The position numbers were made by a program, and so were the translations under genes. From Trogon surrucura (lineage: Eukaryota; Chordata; Aves; Trogoniformes; Trogonidae), in NCBI GenBank assembly GCA_020746105.1, contig CM036626.1, positions 10,992,001 through 11,056,000 of the forward strand: a stretch of DNA of 64,000 bases, given 5' to 3'. The notes beneath the pieces are model-generated. The model was not told the origin of the DNA. It did not search any database and saw only the letters and a list, made by a program, of their open reading frames with translations. Shown in pieces: positions 10,347-23,325 of this stretch (positions are counted from its first letter, which is position 1; each line of letters begins with the position of its first letter).

Positions 10347-13300
10347 GGCCAGGCATCAGAAGCTCTGCTCACCAGAGAAGGAGGACTGTGGAATATTGCT
10401 TATTTCACTCTCAGAGAGAGAAAAGGCCAAGCTACAGACATGCTGACATGACCGGCCCCCTGTTAGATTTTAGGGGAATAACAGTGCACTGTAGAAAGCC
10501 TGAACCAGACTTCTAGAAGTTACAGTAAGGTTAGAGGAAAGTGAGCGAAAAGTTTAGCAGGAAACTTCCTAGTCCCATCCACACAGGCTGCCAGAAAAAG
10601 GAGAAAGAGAGAAGGCAGGGGTCTGAAGCAGAGGTGGTTCATTGTGTTGGAAGCAGGAACCATCAGGTGCAATGCACAGCATCTGGCCCACATCCTGCCC
10701 TGTAATTGCAGCCAATGGTGTTTTAAGCAGGTTGATACAGACGTAGTCAAGATCAGGAACTGGCAATGTGCATATTTGCTCTATGGCAGACAGTCAAACT
10801 CTCGCTCTGCACATCAGGGGAACCACTGACTCCCACAAGTGGAGCATCCTCCAAGAAGCACTGCTGCTTTGAACTTCATGGGTCACTGCCCATCACTTCT
10901 GAACTTAGTGAGGTTTTTTAAAAAAAAGAGAAGGACATGCAAAGTGTACTACTCCTGAAAAACCAATAACAAAAAAGCTGAAGGTTTGTGATTCACTCTG
11001 TAGAACTGGAAACAGATTTCGGGTGGGTCAGCCTCTGGCATGAGATCTGCAGAACAGAGCCAGGACAATGAATGGGAAACTGATCACACCATGTGGAAGG
11101 AAACACATGCAGTGGAAGTGACAGACAGTGTATTTGCTTTTGAAGAGTATTTCCAGGCCAGTAACTTAAGGCATGAGTAGTAATGGAATCCAAAGCAATG
11201 CTAAACAGGTGTTTTATGGCCAGGCTGCCCTTTTTGACACTAAGCAAGTTCACTGCGACACTTGCTGGAACTGACTGCAGTGACTTGGTTTCTCTTTGCG
11301 AGGTTTCTTGTTTCGATCCTTGCATACATGCCAATGTCAGCACGATGCTTGGCTTTGAGGTCACATCAGAGGGTAAATCACTCAGTCCTTCTTGTGTTAC
11401 ACATAGGAGACTTTCAAGGGGATGTTGGTCAAAATCCTACAGAGCTGCATTTTTTTTCAAATTGTGGTGAAAACCAGACTTGACTCACACCTCCCATGCG
11501 GATTCTGTGAACAAACCTCATCTGAACTTTGAGTTAATTACCCAGACACAGCTGGGCTGGCTTGCAGTGCTACTGTGGATACTTCACATGGTGGTAATTT
11601 CTACAGGAAAAAGGGATGTTGGATTTTGCTGAACGTATGCCATTTTTGCCAACTCGCCTGGTCATCTGTAAGAAGTGCTTGCCAGAAGAGTTTGGCACAT
11701 GGATGTCACAGTACCAAAGGACCTTGGACAACCTGTGGCTGTTGAAATACTGCTCAAGGACACAGCTTCCCCATTCCCAAGCCTACAGCTGTTTTGAAAG
11801 CACTCACCCATAGAGTGGGTGCAACTGGCTCCAGCTCAGTTCTATGTATATGAGAGGCACTGCTGTGGTTACTCTACATACTTCAAAGCCTGGTAAATGC
11901 TTCTCCTTCACCTGCTTTCATAGATCCTGGGAAGACAGGAGAGATCTAAGCATAGGTGCATCCAGGGTCTCTTAGGAAACACAGTTGATGTGCTTTGATC
12001 TGAGGTCCGAATATCTGCTCACATAGTTTGAGCTGCATGGTCTCCTTGGTGTCCACATTGCAAAGGTTACATGTGCAACCCTAGCATCAGAAATGCACAG
12101 AGAAGCATTAGAGGCAGAGAAGGACTTTAAGGTGCTTTAATCTCCTTTGTACTGCACCTCCTGACATGTGCATTGGGCATAATGAGATTCTTTGATATGA
12201 GACCTCAGCCCTTTCCCACACTCATTCAGTTTTGGAAGAAAGTTGTAGGTCAAAATCCTCCAATATTAGTCCAGCAGCTATCCTTACTGAGACAAAGATA
12301 AGACAAGATAGGAGAAAGAATGTGGGATATTGCAGCCTTTGGCCCTGGGCTATCTTCCTTAGAGCTATCTAGTTACAGAGGGGCAAAGGAAAAAGGAGGT
12401 AGCAGCATGGTCAGCCCTGAATAACTTGGCTTTGCCCTTTCTTTGAGACCCTTTGCCATTATTTGTTTTTATGTCAGTTCTGTTGATTAATTATAAATGA
12501 TGCAATCAAGGCCCCTTGCATTTATGTCTGTTCCAATAACAGAGGTCACTGGTCATTCCCCCAGGGGATCCTGACTTCTGACCGCCCATGCATATCTCTG
12601 ACAGCTTTCTCCTTTCATCCACGCTGACACATTGCAATCACGTGGCTCTGCACACCCAGCCAAGAGAAGTGTCTCTCCCATCTCTCGCCAGCCTAACACT
12701 TTGCGGGGGGGGAAAGCACAGCAAGAGGATGCTGAGGCACGAGCATGCCAAATGGGATTTCCCCAACTGAAGGTCCACTGGCAGGGAGCCTTTCGTTTGA
12801 AAAGCATTCCCCATTCCTAGGGATGTTATTCACAGGGATGAAGAGACCGGCTCAAACAGCTAACTTCCCCACTACGGAGAGCTGGCAGACTGCTTAGTAC
12901 AACTATTTGCTATTCTTTCTGTACAGCACACGAGTGGTCACATGGAAATCTTTTTCCTCTGTGGCTGCCTGACAGACCTTTTGAAACTGCAGAGCAAACC
13001 AAACAATCACACAACCAATAAAGTAGGAAAGAAAATACTTTCCAGAATGAATTGAAGAAACTCTGTTGTTTGTTGTTTTTGTGAATACCAAAGGACCCCT
13101 TGAAGTTCAGCAAATCAGATTGGAGCAGTTTGATGGCATTTGTGCTACTGCAGTGATGTGGGGCTCCAGGCGAGAGAAAGGCTAAGTGGTGTATAATGCA
13201 CACATTCCCGCCCTGCCCAGCTCTCGGGACAAGATGCAGCATGGGGCTGTGGCATGTGCAGCGGGAAGCTCCCTCTGCCAGCAGTCTCTCCTAAATTCCC

Positions 13301-16300
13301 TCCTACCCGTGCTGCTGGATGGACAACTTCCCTCCCAGAGGCTTTGGTGACAGAGAGATGCATCCAGAAACCTCTCCAATTAGTGTCAATCAATCATTTA
13401 CATGAGCTGTTGGTGCTTTGTATCAGCAGATGTGCTCCTGCAGTCACTGACAGGTCTGGCTACAGCTCAGGCTCTGCAAGCCAGGCATGTGTATCACTGA
13501 AAAGTTTTGGTTTAGATGGGGTGCATAGGAGACACTGAACCCCACCCGTTTCCTGTAAGACAGGGCCAGAGGTTGCTTGCACACAAGGTGACTTTGGAAA
13601 AGATACCAAAGCATTTAGAAGAACATGGAAAAGCAAAGGAAGGAGGCTGGTATGGTGGGGTAGATAGGATTGATATCACAAAATCACAAACTGTCGCTGG
13701 CAATTGGGTCTGTGGCAGTATGCTAGCTTGCACTGCTGTGGATTAGAGATTCAGGCAAAATGGATCAAAATAACAGGCAGGGAATTTTGTAGGCAACAAT
13801 CTGATTGGACCTGAGCAGGGATTTATTCATGGAGATCTGAAAATCAAAACAAAACTCAACAGCTTTCTCTTTACCCATCTAGCTCCCAGCAGTGACTCAT
13901 GGCTCTGCAGAAAGCAAGTTTTGAACTCTTTTACCAGCCTCTGTGAATTAATGTGGGCTGACAAAGGTCAGTGGCACAAAACTGGAATGTCTTCAAGCGG
14001 TCTGGGAGAGGAGGTGACCTTAAACCTGAGAAGGAGAATCCTCTGTCCAGTGGTAGAAGCAATGTATATTGCTTACATTATAAATGTAGCAGGGATCTGG
14101 GTGGGTTAAACAAGTGCTTTCTGATTTGAAGGATGATCAGATCCAGTGACCAGGTTTGGCCATCTCTGGGAACCTGGATTTGGTCCTGTGCTTCCCTGGG
14201 ATTTTGCTGGGTTTACAGACCAGGCTTTTGCAGTGCTCTAGACTGCAAAGGGGCCAGTAAATAGATAAAACTACACAGTAACCTGAAGTCCCAGCATATA
14301 CTCATCAGATTGGTTAACACTCACTTAAAAATTGACAGCCCTCTAGCAAATAATTTGATACTCTGCTGAATTTGCACAGTCTTGAGCATAGCAAAGTGAG
14401 AGCCCTGGTCTAAGGCCAGATCATAACAAGAAGTGTTGAGCTCGACAGGCGGAGAGGGGCTTCATTTTGACAGGCAGCCTCTGGCAGAACTTGCCATAAC
14501 AGGCTACCAACCCAGCTGTCTCCCTGCCCCTCTGCCTGGGATAAGCACTCACTGCTGCTGCGTTAACTTCTGCTGTCAGTGCAGAGGCTGATGGTAAATC
14601 ACTGGCTGGGAAATGGAGAGGATCACACTGTAGGCAGAAACACCTTCAAAGCTTTACCTCAGGGGCTGCATCCTCTGGCTGGGGAGCAGTGGGCACCATT
14701 GCTGCAGCGGTTTTCAGCAGTAAATGTAGGAGCTCAGGTCCTGTGTTTTTCAGCACAAACTTCCACCTCCCTGAGCAATATACGCAATCAAAATTAATCC
14801 TGTGAGTCTATGCACTTTGTTTTATTGAAAGAAGAGGGAAATAAAGATTGCTGTGATTTTCTTTGAGGAGGAAGGAAAGGGCTGACTACCCATCTTCTCT
14901 TCTGAACAAAATTGCAAAGCAAAAGCACTCACTTCACCCTTGCTATGAGACTCCCCGTCCTGCACCCGCACAGGTACTGTGCAAGCTGAAATCTCCAACC
15001 CACCTGCTGTGCAAGGTCCCTCTGCAAGCAGGTTGGGCTCTCCCAGCTCACCTCCCTCCTCCAGCCATCTCTCAGCAGTGGGACCACAAGTCTACAGGCC
15101 TAGATGATTAAATCAAAGTACAACCTGAAGAGGTGAGTGTGCTCTCATGTCCCTATTAAAATGTATTAGGATCACCCAAGGGAGCTACAAAGCAATAGGC
15201 TTTGAGGAGGAATCCTGATGAGGAAGGAAGAATGTGTCTTATTTGAGAAGGACAGAACTGAGCATATGTGGTCAGTCAATGCAAAGAGCTTAATTTCAAA
15301 CAATCATCATCATCACTACCAACTCCAAACATCAGGGTTTTCTTGGATTGAAAAATGATACAGCTCATTTGGTGTCAATAAATCCAGCTCCTGAGTGAAA
15401 AAAACCCTTAAATATTTCAGTACTTTGGGACTGACTCATGCTGAGCTTGAAATTCAGAGGTTTGCAGCAAAAATTCAAACTATGCTTGAGCTTAATGAAA
15501 AAGAACACAGACATGGTCCTTATGAGCTAAATTGGCTTCTGCAGCCCCTGGGCTGGATTTAGAGCATTGCCCCAAACTTCCTTTTCTCTAACACAAATCA
15601 GAAAGTACTCCTGTTCATCTCTCATGCTGACATAAACTTCAGTCACTGAGGCTTCAAGGCTTCAGCCCTTTCGTTCAGGTGCTCACTGGTCCAGGGGATG
15701 AGAGTAGGAGCCTCTGCATAGATAAACAGCACCAAAACATCACCCCTTGCTACATACGCCACACTCTTTCTGAGTGGATTGCATTGCATACGCTAGACTT
15801 CAGCTTTGAAGTGTGCTGAGTAGAGTGGAAGGTGCTCAGATGCTGTGAAGATGAGGAATAAGGTCCTGCAGAGAAATTGTGAGAAAAATGATTCTCGGAT
15901 GGCCCATAAGAGGGAAGGATGTGGGGGAAGCCCATCATGAAACCCATTATGTTGGAAGACAAATGGTGAGCAAGCCAGGATGGTCTTTGTCCAGGATGCT
16001 GTGGCCAGACCTAGGGACAGTGCACAAATGAGGGATCTCAGATTTGAGAGCAAGGCTTTGCTTAGTAGGGACAGGCCATCGTGTGAACTTCATCCTGCCT
16101 GGGAGGTTAGCAACAAGACCACCACTCAGTTCTCTCAGAGCACAGCACACCCCAAAGGAGCGGGGAAGCCTGGCTCCAACAGGCAGTTCCCATATGTAGA
16201 AAGTGTCTTCTTCCTAAGAAACTTGAAAGCTTTCTCCACCACAAAATTGACATGCCCAAGAGGATGTCCAGCCTCACCTTAATGGCATCCTGCCGTTCTG

Positions 16301-16858
16301 CTGGTTACACAGGGCAAAGAATGTCAGGATAAGATAAGTTTCTTCGGTTACTATTTGCCCTGTGGTTTTACAAGCTGATTTCTCAGGTGCAATGGGGGAA
16401 AGCAACAAGGATAAGGGTCCAACAGGCAAATTCAAAGAGCTGTTGTCACTGACCAGGCTTGTGGTAATGATTTTGTACTCTGGGGATCAGATGTTCCTCC
16501 CAGTTATATTAAATTAACTTTCGACTTCATGGGGATTCTTTCAAGCAAAACTCCTCTTGATAAACTTCCCTTCCCTGAGTCAGAAGTTTTTGTCTGGGAG
16601 AGAGACAGAGGCATAGAGAGGATCTGTTACCTCGGGCCAGACTGGAAAGGAGACAGTAGGAGTCTGGATGGGGCTGATACCTCAGATGGTGGTATGAAGC
16701 GAGATAAAGAAAAGTGGCATGAACAATGATAGGATTTGTAAAACTGTACATTTTCTCTGCATTTCCTCTCATTTATCCCCTTCCTCCTTGAAAGGTGGGG
16801 AGAGAATAAAAAATATGGAAGATAGGGGCGAAAAAGTAAGCCCTTGCAGCAAAAATAC
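10347..16858. other. Noncoding, nothing recognised
   Basis: Six and a half kilobases of unique-looking sequence with no recognised transposon, RNA gene or splice-bounded coding segment. Frames do not exceed about 125 codons and often oppose one another on the two strands (for example around 12553-12820 and 12903-13393). Confidence 0.5.
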
Positions 16859-16876
16859 AAAAAAAAAAAAAAAAAA
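16859..16876 (+). repeat. Poly(A) tract
   Basis: Eighteen A in a row, followed by a GAGA-rich purine stretch to about 16900. No retroposed gene body with a matching structure was recognised upstream, so this is listed as a simple repeat and not as a retropseudogene tail. Confidence 0.9.
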
Positions 16877-18689
16877 GAGATGGAGAGAGAGAAAGGGAGA
16901 GCTTGTTGGAGAGTATCTCTTTCCTTTGGGCACTGGAGTGTTCCGACATCAAACCTTCTGTCCTCATTAAGAAGCCCTGTGTCTACCGTTGTGACATCTT
17001 TATTCACACACCCCAAGACTTCAAAGCCTTCAGGAGATTTCCTTGGTGGATTTAACATAAAAAATATCGGGAGATGAAACAGAGCAAAAGGCAGCCTGGT
17101 GCATTCTTGTTTTAATTAGACTTTGGGTGGAGGAAGGGGGGTGAGGAAGAAAGAGAACCACCGAGATGCACATTAAGGTGTGAATGCAAACACACATGCA
17201 ATCTTGATCATCAGGACTCAACTTCTCTTCTTTCACAAGCATTCAGAATAGCAACAGACCCTGAACCTCAGAATAATGATTTTTTCCAGCCTCTAAAACA
17301 GATCCACATTCATCTCAGGAATAAGAAAGTGCTGCAGGTGAAATACATGTTTCTGTTGCCTAAACAAAAAGCTTGAAGTGTAACTAATAAGAGGCAAAAT
17401 TAAGAAAGAGGACAGAAAGAAGGCACGGAGGACAGAGGAGAGACGAGCTAAGCATTCATTAGCAATTAAATGTGGGTCTAGGGAGAACTGTTCCTGTTCT
17501 GCTTGTGATTTGTCCTCTTCCCACACACACACTTTTTCAGTGAATTTTTAAGCCACTTGTTTGACTTATGAGTCACTGGTGCTGCGTGAAATTTGCAGCA
17601 TGCCCCATTTGGCTTGAGCACGTAAGTGATGCAGCATGTTTCTTGGCCCCTGCGGGATGATACTGACTCTTCGTGGTCTGATCTGATCACTACTGAAACT
17701 ACTCATAACTTCAAAGTGAAAAACTTGGAGGGGGGAATTAGTAAATATTCTCTATACTTCTCTGAAATTTCATCTTTTTTGTTTACCACCCCTCCTAGCA
17801 AAACTCATTCACTTGAAAGTTTGTGGGAAGCAAAAACCACGAAGAATTGCACTGGAATTAATTTGGAACAGTTTTAAATTAATATTTATGAGCCTTTTTT
17901 TCCTCAGTGTTTAGCCAGGTCTAGAACCAAGATAGCTCCTTCTTGCAGAGAGCAAATATAAAATAATAATTAAAAACATAACTAAAGAAAGTTCTGCTCT
18001 CTTCAGTTGAGATACTCTTGGGCCTTCTATAGTAAGAGACAAGGAAATTCCCAACCTCCTGATGCCAGGTTTTGGAGCACTAGAGCCAAAACTTCTCAGG
18101 GCATCTTTAACTGATTAAAGTTAACATTGCTTCCAGTCCACAGGTCCCAGTGTGCTGCACTGGGTGGATAGGAAGGGGAACAGTGCTCTGTTTCTAGCTA
18201 TATTGGGCATTTTCTGTAGCTGTTCTGCTTTTGGAAGCACCCACGGAGGCCATGACCCTAGCTAGCACTGGTAGTTGTCCCCGCAGAGGACATTAATTCT
18301 AGCCTGTGAACAAGATGACTGCCATCTGCAAAATCTAAGCAGCATTTTTAAACAGCTATAAACAAAAAAAAAAGAAACAAAATCTTTCCCCATCTCTGCC
18401 CCTGTGTCAGGGCCTGATAATCTAGTCTCAATTAGAGTATTATTAACTAAGTCCTACACCTGGCCCTACTCGTTTACAGCTATTCCTGCTGACAATGGCA
18501 CTGATTAGCTGGTACAGCAATGAACTGGGTTGATCCCTCCACCATCTACCACCCTCCTACAATTTACATTTTGCAGCCAGCTCTGGTTCTGATGGAAAGA
18601 GGGAGGTTTGAGCAGGAGCGAGACGAGATTTAGGAGACACTGGCACAGACAAGATCCACACAGGGACAGGACAATAACTCTCCCAGTGG
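16877..18689. other. Noncoding, nothing recognised
   Basis: AT-rich in the second half, with TTAAATTAATATTTATG near 17874 and an A-rich run at 18363. No repeat family or coding segment was recognised. Confidence 0.5.
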
Positions 18690-19310
18690 GTCTGAATTCC
18701 AGTTAATTATGGAAGCAGCTGATACCTAATAGAAACGAAGCAGACCCACATGCCTGCTCTCACTTTGTAGCCTGTGGCTGCGAGCCAGTAAGAAAAGTAT
18801 GAGTATTGATTTGATTATCTTGTTTGTCCACCTAGACTTGCTAGTTGCATCTGCTTTTCCCAGTTCAAATGAAGTGTTTTCCACTGATTAATTAATTTTA
18901 ATTTGTTTTCTCTTCAAGTGTAAGATTTGGTTTTTATTGACAAGCGAGTACCCATATTCCTAAGCCGCCACAGTTAAGCAGTGCCCCCATGCTGCTCAGA
19001 GCTAAAGCTCTCCCATTTCCCTAAAGAGTGCTTTATCGACTGAAAATTCTCCCTTTCGCCCGCATGGTTTTTAGAAAAGACAAAACCATGTTATTCAATG
19101 ACTAGTCTCCTCATAGACTGAGGCAGCCTGTACTGCTATGGGAGGCCTCGCGGGCCAGGCCTCGGGGCCGGTTCATTACCCAGTTGCACTGCGTTCTGTC
19201 ATTAAGGCTGGAGGAATATGAGTAATAAAATGCCTGACTATCTGTATTTTGCCTAACGCTCCTAAAACACATCAACAAGCTATAAATGCCAACAGGGTGA
19301 GGAAACAGGT
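18690..19310. promoter_or_regulatory. Candidate conserved noncoding element, about 600 bp
   Basis: A long stretch of complex sequence includes GATTAATTAATTTTAATTTG (18885-18904), which offers overlapping homeodomain sites, and TTTTTATTGACAAGCG (18931), which carries a TTTTATTG Hox/Cdx-like word and a TGACA TALE-like core. A compact GC-rich island at 19140-19175 holds several CpGs (GGCCTCGCGGGCC). It ends with TAATAAAATGCC and TATAAATGCC words. The alternation of AT-rich motif blocks with retained CpGs is the usual look of a deeply conserved enhancer. No alignment was available. Confidence 0.4.
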
Positions 19311-20219
19311 AGTGAGAGGGGATTTATGGGCTAGCAGCATCCATAGCTTGGCTCGCTCCTGCCAAGGGGCTGCCCCAAGGGGAACAAAGAGGCATCCTCA
19401 GCACCAGGGACAGCTGTGAAAAACCCACATTAGCAGTGTTTTACAGGGGGCTTTTCAAACGAAGACAATAATATTTAACTTTCTGGCAACAGAGGGAAAC
19501 AGAGGTAGGAGGAGATTTGGGCAGAGGCAGGATGGGAAGAAAGGCCGGCAGCCCACAGCTCTTTTGGGACCCATGTCACAATGGGTGCCGTCAGCAAATA
19601 ATAAATGCTGCCTCAACTTTCCTGTTTACCCAGGTATGTGCAAAGATGGGCAGCAGACTGTTTTGACTACCTTTTTCCCCAGTGTCTTCCCTAGGGAAAG
19701 GGAGCCATGGTTCACATCCAGCCTCCTCAAACAGCAAAGGCAAATACTGCTGTGACAATGTCTGAAAACACTGTGCTGTCCAAAACTTTTCATCCCAATG
19801 ATGAATTAGCTGCTTGGTAGAAAGGAATAGAGCCAGAAATAGCTATCAGCCAGCCATGGATATCATCAGCTCCCATCTCAGTCAAACAGGGATTGCTGTC
19901 CAGGTGTACCTCAGGATTATCTCTTTACCTGGGATTTTTAAATTGCACCTGAACACCCATGTAAATAAGTGTAGGGACGTGATCTTGGCAAGATATCTCT
20001 TTTGGAGGGACAATAGCTCCGCCGATGGGTCACAATGTTGCTGGGGTCTCGGGTGATGCTCTGTGGGGACATCCTCCCCTGACCTTGGCCTGATCTGTCC
20101 AAGGCTCCCACCAGCAGCAGGGCTCATGGCTGCTTTTATGGGTGTGGGAGCCAGGCCGAGGGAATTAGAAAGTTAGAAGATGAGGTGAACAGCAGGGCAC
20201 AGAAAAAGACAGAAAGATT
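19311..20219. other. Noncoding, nothing recognised
   Basis: Unique-looking sequence with frames under 85 codons and no family resemblance seen. Confidence 0.5.
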
Positions 20220-20500
20220 AATGGCCGGGACACAATCAAAAACAAAAGTTAAAATGGAAATGTTAATCATTTAAGAGAGGGTCTCAGTGGAATTACTTGC
20301 TTTATGGCTCAGAATAAAAAATAGAAAGGGGAAAAGAAGGAGGAGAAGTCCCAATAAGAATAATTTAGAGCTTTGTGTAATGAGCTGCCTTTCTTTTCAG
20401 TAGTTCACTCTGGTGTCTTATCACTTACCCTGTGATTGACTGAGTCCTCTCTTTGCCTGCTCCTGCTAAATGGTGATTCGCCATCTGGCAGTCATAATTT
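20220..20500. promoter_or_regulatory. Candidate conserved noncoding element
   Basis: Contains GTTAATCATTTAAG (20261), TCAGTGGAATTACTTGC (20284), a CTTATCACTTACC word (20417) with a GATA-type core, and TGTGATTGACTGAG (20431) with a TGATTGA PBX/Hox-like core. Motif density and absence of repeats suggest regulatory DNA. Weaker than the 18.7-19.3 kb block. Confidence 0.3.
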
Positions 20501-20550
20501 CTTTCTTTTTTTTTTATCCTATATTCTTTTGTAATTAGAAAATAAATTAC

Positions 20551-20565
20551 TTTTTTTTTTTTTTT
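20551..20565 (+). repeat. Poly(T) tract
   Basis: Fifteen T, close to a second tract of ten T at 20506-20515. Confidence 0.9.
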
Positions 20566-21399
20566 ACTGAAAAAAGAAACATGTCTAGCATATTACTTAC
20601 AGATGACAGTCGGTGTGAGCTCAGCAGCAAGGCAGAGGGAAGGGACTTGACTCTTGCCTCATTTGGACAGACCCCAGCCGACATGCCACGGGTCGCATCA
20701 GCTTTACTGCTGAGCGGTGGGCACAGAGGGATGAAGTGAGCAGCAGGCAACGATGGGGATTGAAAAGTGGGATGTGAAAGCCCATATCCGAGGAAGAATG
20801 GGAAGGATGAAGGTCTGATGGAGCATGATAGGAGTGTGTGTAGGACAGCAGATAGAAACAACTGGTGGGTGTAGTGTGGGCGAACAATGCTACGAGCTTG
20901 CATTGAGCCTGGGGGTGGTGGTATTTCCTGTGCTTCGCTGCTACCTTGGTGGTGTCCCCCATGCAGTGAAGAGCACACAGCTCCACAGAGGACCTGTATC
21001 AGATTTTGCACTGCCATCTCAGTCTCCACCATGTATGGAGGGAGCCTTGAGTATGCCACATTCTGAGCAGCCTTCTGGAAATCAGGGAGCAGGATCCTCC
21101 CCACAGGGCTGACAGACTAACCTTGCCAATGCCTAACTGCAAATTGCAACCCCATTTCTCTCCTGCTTGCTTTCCCTATTTCTCTCTGGCCTTGTCTTTG
21201 CAGCCTGTGTGCTCACCCGGACTGCCATGCTCATTATATCTTTGTGCAGCACTAGCCCTCTCCGCTCTCATTTCAGTTGCCTCCTCAAGGTGCTCCAGTA
21301 ATTCAAGTGATAAATAATAACAATAATAATGCAGAAGCCAGTTGAATTGAGCTTGATTACTCTGTGGCTGAGTTTGGGCTTGATTGACTGAAAGCAGCA
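20566..21399. other. Noncoding, nothing recognised
   Basis: A 185-codon minus-strand frame (21104-20547) runs through here and ends in poly-lysine encoded by the T tract. It has no domain, a second minus frame overlaps it, and it is judged a chance ORF. Confidence 0.5.
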
Positions 21400-21412
21400 C
21401 CCCCCCCCCCCC
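21400..21412 (+). repeat. Poly(C) tract
   Basis: Thirteen consecutive C, a simple mononucleotide run likely to be length-variable. Confidence 0.9.
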
Positions 21413-23224
21413 AGTTGTTATCCTGAGAGCCTCATTTTCTCAGTGCAATGTCACTCCTTGTAGCCTCAAACCAATTGGGCCTTGAGGCCGCTGCCAACAC
21501 ACAACCCCGTCATTCCCAGAAAGACCCTGCTCCAAAGCACTGTTTGAATTTACATTTTTGGCACGTCATATAATGAGGCAAGAAAATGACAGGGAAAATA
21601 TTCCACTTCTGTACAGTGCCAACAAAGACATATTTTCCCTTGTTTTCTAGGCAGGCTCACTGTTTTCTGAAGGGGAAGGCATTGGTTTGCCGGGACTTTG
21701 AAGAATAATTTTTTCTGGTTAAACTGGATGCATCCACACATTCCTGAATATTTGAACTAGACTTTGACTGGTTTTACACCCCTGTCTGATGGGTTATGTA
21801 TGTGTGTACACTACATTGGAAGGGAAGAAATACAGCCTCTAAATCAGCAAAATACTCAGTGGACACCTACCAATCATCAGATATGAGCCTCTCCCCCTTC
21901 ACTACTCCTGCAGGACCCATGCATTGTGCTCCCAGTACTACCCTCGGTCCTGCCATCGCTCAAGAGAATCAACAGTGGCAGTGGAACTGCCTGGCCGCAC
22001 TCCCTCCAAAACTGGGGAGAGAGGGCAGCTCTCCAGGGACAGCTTTGGTCTTTTCCTTCCCTTCCCATCTTACACCAGCTACATTCTGCTCCTGTGCTTG
22101 CATCTGTCTCTAGTTTTGGTTTGTGCTGTGTTTTCAAGGGAGATACCTATATCAGAGGTGAGGAAGGGCTTGGGGTAACATTTTTGGTTCAGCCCAAGAA
22201 AGATGAGGAGCAAATGACCTATGTGAGGTGGAGGCTACATTCTTCTTGGCTTAATACGGATGAATGAACTAAAAAGGAGGGGAAGAAAACAACTCATTTT
22301 CGCTCATTCTCTAAGCAGCAGCCACTGTAGTGCTATAGCCAGGAGCCTCTAAGAGACAGAAGGAATCTGAGTAACAAGAAAATGCTGTTGTACAGACCTA
22401 ATTATAGTGATTGCACCTGTTAGAGAAAACAATAAGCAGTAAAATGAATAAACCTTCCTGGGACTCATTTTATCAATGAAGCGTGACCATGTGAAAACTC
22501 CACAGAGAAAAACTACAAGGAAGGCATCAGTGTACTCAGACCTTCTCCTTTCCAGTCTCCCATCCTGTAACCAAAGTAAACCATGCAATCATCCACAGGC
22601 TGTATTCAGCTGTATGCAGATGGTCTGTTAATGCCTTCTCAGTTATGGTACTATCTCCCAACTGGGGGCATTTACAGGCATATATACGTGTCTGCAAACT
22701 TCTGGAAAGAACTGTGCACAGGTCTTCAAAACCTTGCAAAATTTAGCAGTTATCCCAGGTGATTCTTCCTAGATTCAGTAGATAGGTCAGGGATATTGCT
22801 GAAAATTGGTTCCACTTGTGGCAATACTAAGCTCTTAGGGACAATCCTAGGGTCACTAGGAGTGGAAAGGACTGTGTTCTATGTGGTTTAGATCTGCTAC
22901 CAAATCATTCTTACATTGTGTAATGTGGTGAACAAATTCTCCTACTCTGCTGCTTTCCCACCACCCATGGTCCTACAGACTTCATCACATCTCTCTCTCA
23001 GGATCTGCTCTTTGACCCATGTATCTCCTCCTACTGTAGGTGTTCCCCCCTTCTGGCTCTCTTTGTACCTGCTCCCCTGTACCTTTCCGAGTTCCCAATG
23101 TAGCTCCTCTACATTGCACAGGCACATCTAACACCAAGCTCTGCATGCTTCTGCGGTTAACGCAGACAAAGAGGATTAGCCTTTATAAGAGTTAATGCTG
23201 GGTTTTTTGCATACACAGCCCCCT
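21413..23224. other. Noncoding, nothing recognised
   Basis: No repeat or coding signature recognised. Overlapping frames at 21796-22267 on both strands have no domains. Confidence 0.5.
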
Positions 23225-23325
23225 TCATCTAAAGATCTTAGAGCAGAGGAAGTATCATTAGCAGTGTCTTGTGGATGGGAAAATTGAAGCATGAGGAGAC
23301 GAAATGAATTTGCTTATTGAATGAT
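23225..23325 (-). mobile_element. MIR/core-SINE remnant, minus strand
   Basis: The plus strand reads ATGGGAAAATTGAAGCATGAGGAG in the place where a reversed MIR has 'atggggaaactgaggcacagagag'. The segment before it (CTAAAGATCTTAGAGCAGAGGAAGTATCATTAGC) fits the reversed tail and 'attattatc' region. Correct order of two diagnostic blocks makes this one of the firmer ancient SINE calls. Confidence 0.6.

Noticed and set aside
16859..16900. Poly(A) run as the tail of a processed pseudogene
   Set aside because: The sequence upstream has no recognisable gene-derived body, and the run grades into a purine-rich simple repeat.
20547..21104. 185-codon minus-strand frame
   Set aside because: Ends in poly-lysine encoded by a T tract, overlaps a second frame on the same strand, and has no domain.
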